A stretch of DNA of 64,000 nucleotides from Gammaproteobacteria bacterium (GTDB lineage Bacteria; Pseudomonadota; Gammaproteobacteria; DSM-16500). The notes beneath the pieces were generated by a model. The model made no database searches and was not told the origin of the DNA. It worked only from the letters and a program-made list of their open reading frames with translations. This document shows positions 63,570 through 64,000 of this stretch, in pieces. Position 1 is the first letter of the stretch, and each line of letters opens with the position of its first letter. Where the stretch lies: NCBI GenBank assembly GCA_031291175.1, contig JARLJO010000047.1, positions 186,001-250,000 of the forward strand, in the 5' to 3' direction. The translations under genes and the position numbers were made by a program.

Positions 63570-64000
63570 ATGAAAATTTTTCAACTGAAAACATTCGCAT
63601 CATCAATCATTTTCCTATCGGCTCTATTACTTAACACTTCAGCATTTGCTATAGCAGATGCCGGTACGATGTTACAGAATTTCACTGAAACAGTACCGCA
63701 GCTAATGCGCCTGGTTACCGCCTTTGCTTATGTCATGGGAATGTTTTTTATCTTTAAAGGAATTGCCGAGTTAAAACAGTTAGGTGAATCCAGAACCATG
63801 ATGTCCAGAGAGCACAGCATTAACGGACCACTTATTTTAATTGTTATTGGCACTGTGCTACTCTATTTGCCTAGCTCAGTACAGGTCGCTACAAGTACGT
63901 TCTGGGCCACTACTGTCCCTTATGCTTACATACCCAAAGCGACTGACGAGTGGTCAGTTATCATTAACGATGGTTATCTGATAATTCAATTAATTGGCAC
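63570..64000 (+). CDS. icmC: Dot/Icm type IVB secretion protein IcmC/DotE-like (cut by window end)
   Basis: The first 143 codons of a membrane protein. A signal-like helix (FASSIIFLSALLLNTSAFA) is followed by a periplasmic stretch and two more membrane helices. The block AYVMGMFFIFKGIAELKQLG followed by ESRTMMSREHSINGPLI and LYLPSSVQVATSTFW is typical of the IcmC/DotE (and related DotV) family, inner-membrane parts of the Dot/Icm machine. DotV is the main alternative. The ATG follows GGGGTGG. Upstream there is no icmG; the gene appears to begin its own transcription unit. Confidence 0.82.
   Translation, partial: MKIFQLKTFASSIIFLSALLLNTSAFAIADAGTMLQNFTETVPQLMRLVTAFAYVMGMFFIFKGIAELKQLGESRTMMSREHSINGPLILIVIGTVLLYLPSSVQVATSTFWATTVPYAYIPKATDEWSVIINDGYLIIQLIG

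Overview
The window looks like a chromosomal segment of an intracellular gammaproteobacterium of the order Legionellales, probably near Coxiellaceae (Aquicella- or Berkiella-like; the genus is inference). Reasons: a Dot/Icm type IVB secretion gene (icmC/dotE-like) starts at the right edge, housekeeping genes are gammaproteobacterial in type and order (ybgC-tolQRA-tolB-pal-cpoB-queE, fmdB-DUF502-aspS-yebC-ruvC/ruvAB, prfB-lysS), and many standalone proteins of unknown function have Ala/Ser linkers, ankyrin-like repeats, C-terminal membrane hairpins or eukaryote-like domains, as Dot/Icm effectors do.

Layout. 0-17.6 kb: an effector-rich accessory region of single genes with long AT-rich spacers: ankyrin-like protein, serine hydrolase, membrane protein, coiled-coil protein, HAD-like protein, kinase-like candidate, SET-domain protein, outer-membrane barrel, secreted propeller protein, and a head-to-head pair of which one is a cholera-toxin-like ADP-ribosyltransferase candidate and the other a more doubtful ART-like protein. 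17.7-29.0 kb: a decayed island between a degenerate tRNA-Lys 3' fragment and the intact tRNA-Lys gene. It holds an MbfA-like iron protein, a PfpI relic, a truncated ATPase, a VOC protein, azoR with a broken HxlR regulator, an effector-like protein, a truncated IS91 transposase, a cytosine-deaminase-like enzyme, a tRNA-Glu 3' scar and an unusual fused ABC exporter preceded by a promoter and a tiny peptide frame.

29-37 kb: the Tol-Pal envelope operon with a c-di-GMP phosphodiesterase-like gene between tolA and tolB, and queE at its end. 37-45 kb: a large protein with an IQ-like motif, then a tightly coupled four-gene operon (unknown protein, nucleobase/hydantoin-type permease, DUF917 protein, hydantoinase/oxoprolinase A). 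45-60 kb: recombination and translation genes (ruvB, ruvA, ruvC, yebC, aspS, lysS, prfB with its programmed frameshift), an MFS transporter inserted in reverse between ruvC and ruvA, and an SDR-wrbA-pilin-glycosyltransferase operon. 60-64 kb: a VanX-like dipeptidase, a PAS regulator with two LuxR-type helix-turn-helix domains, a zinc-motif protein and the start of icmC.

At least three families of short palindromic repeats are scattered between genes. In one of them both stems show compensatory base changes between copies. The observations I rate highest are the fused ABC exporter, whose two nucleotide-binding domains together keep parts for only one ATP site and which lies just downstream of a promoter and short peptide frame; the cholera-toxin-like ADP-ribosyltransferase; the tRNA-bounded island; and the structured repeat family.
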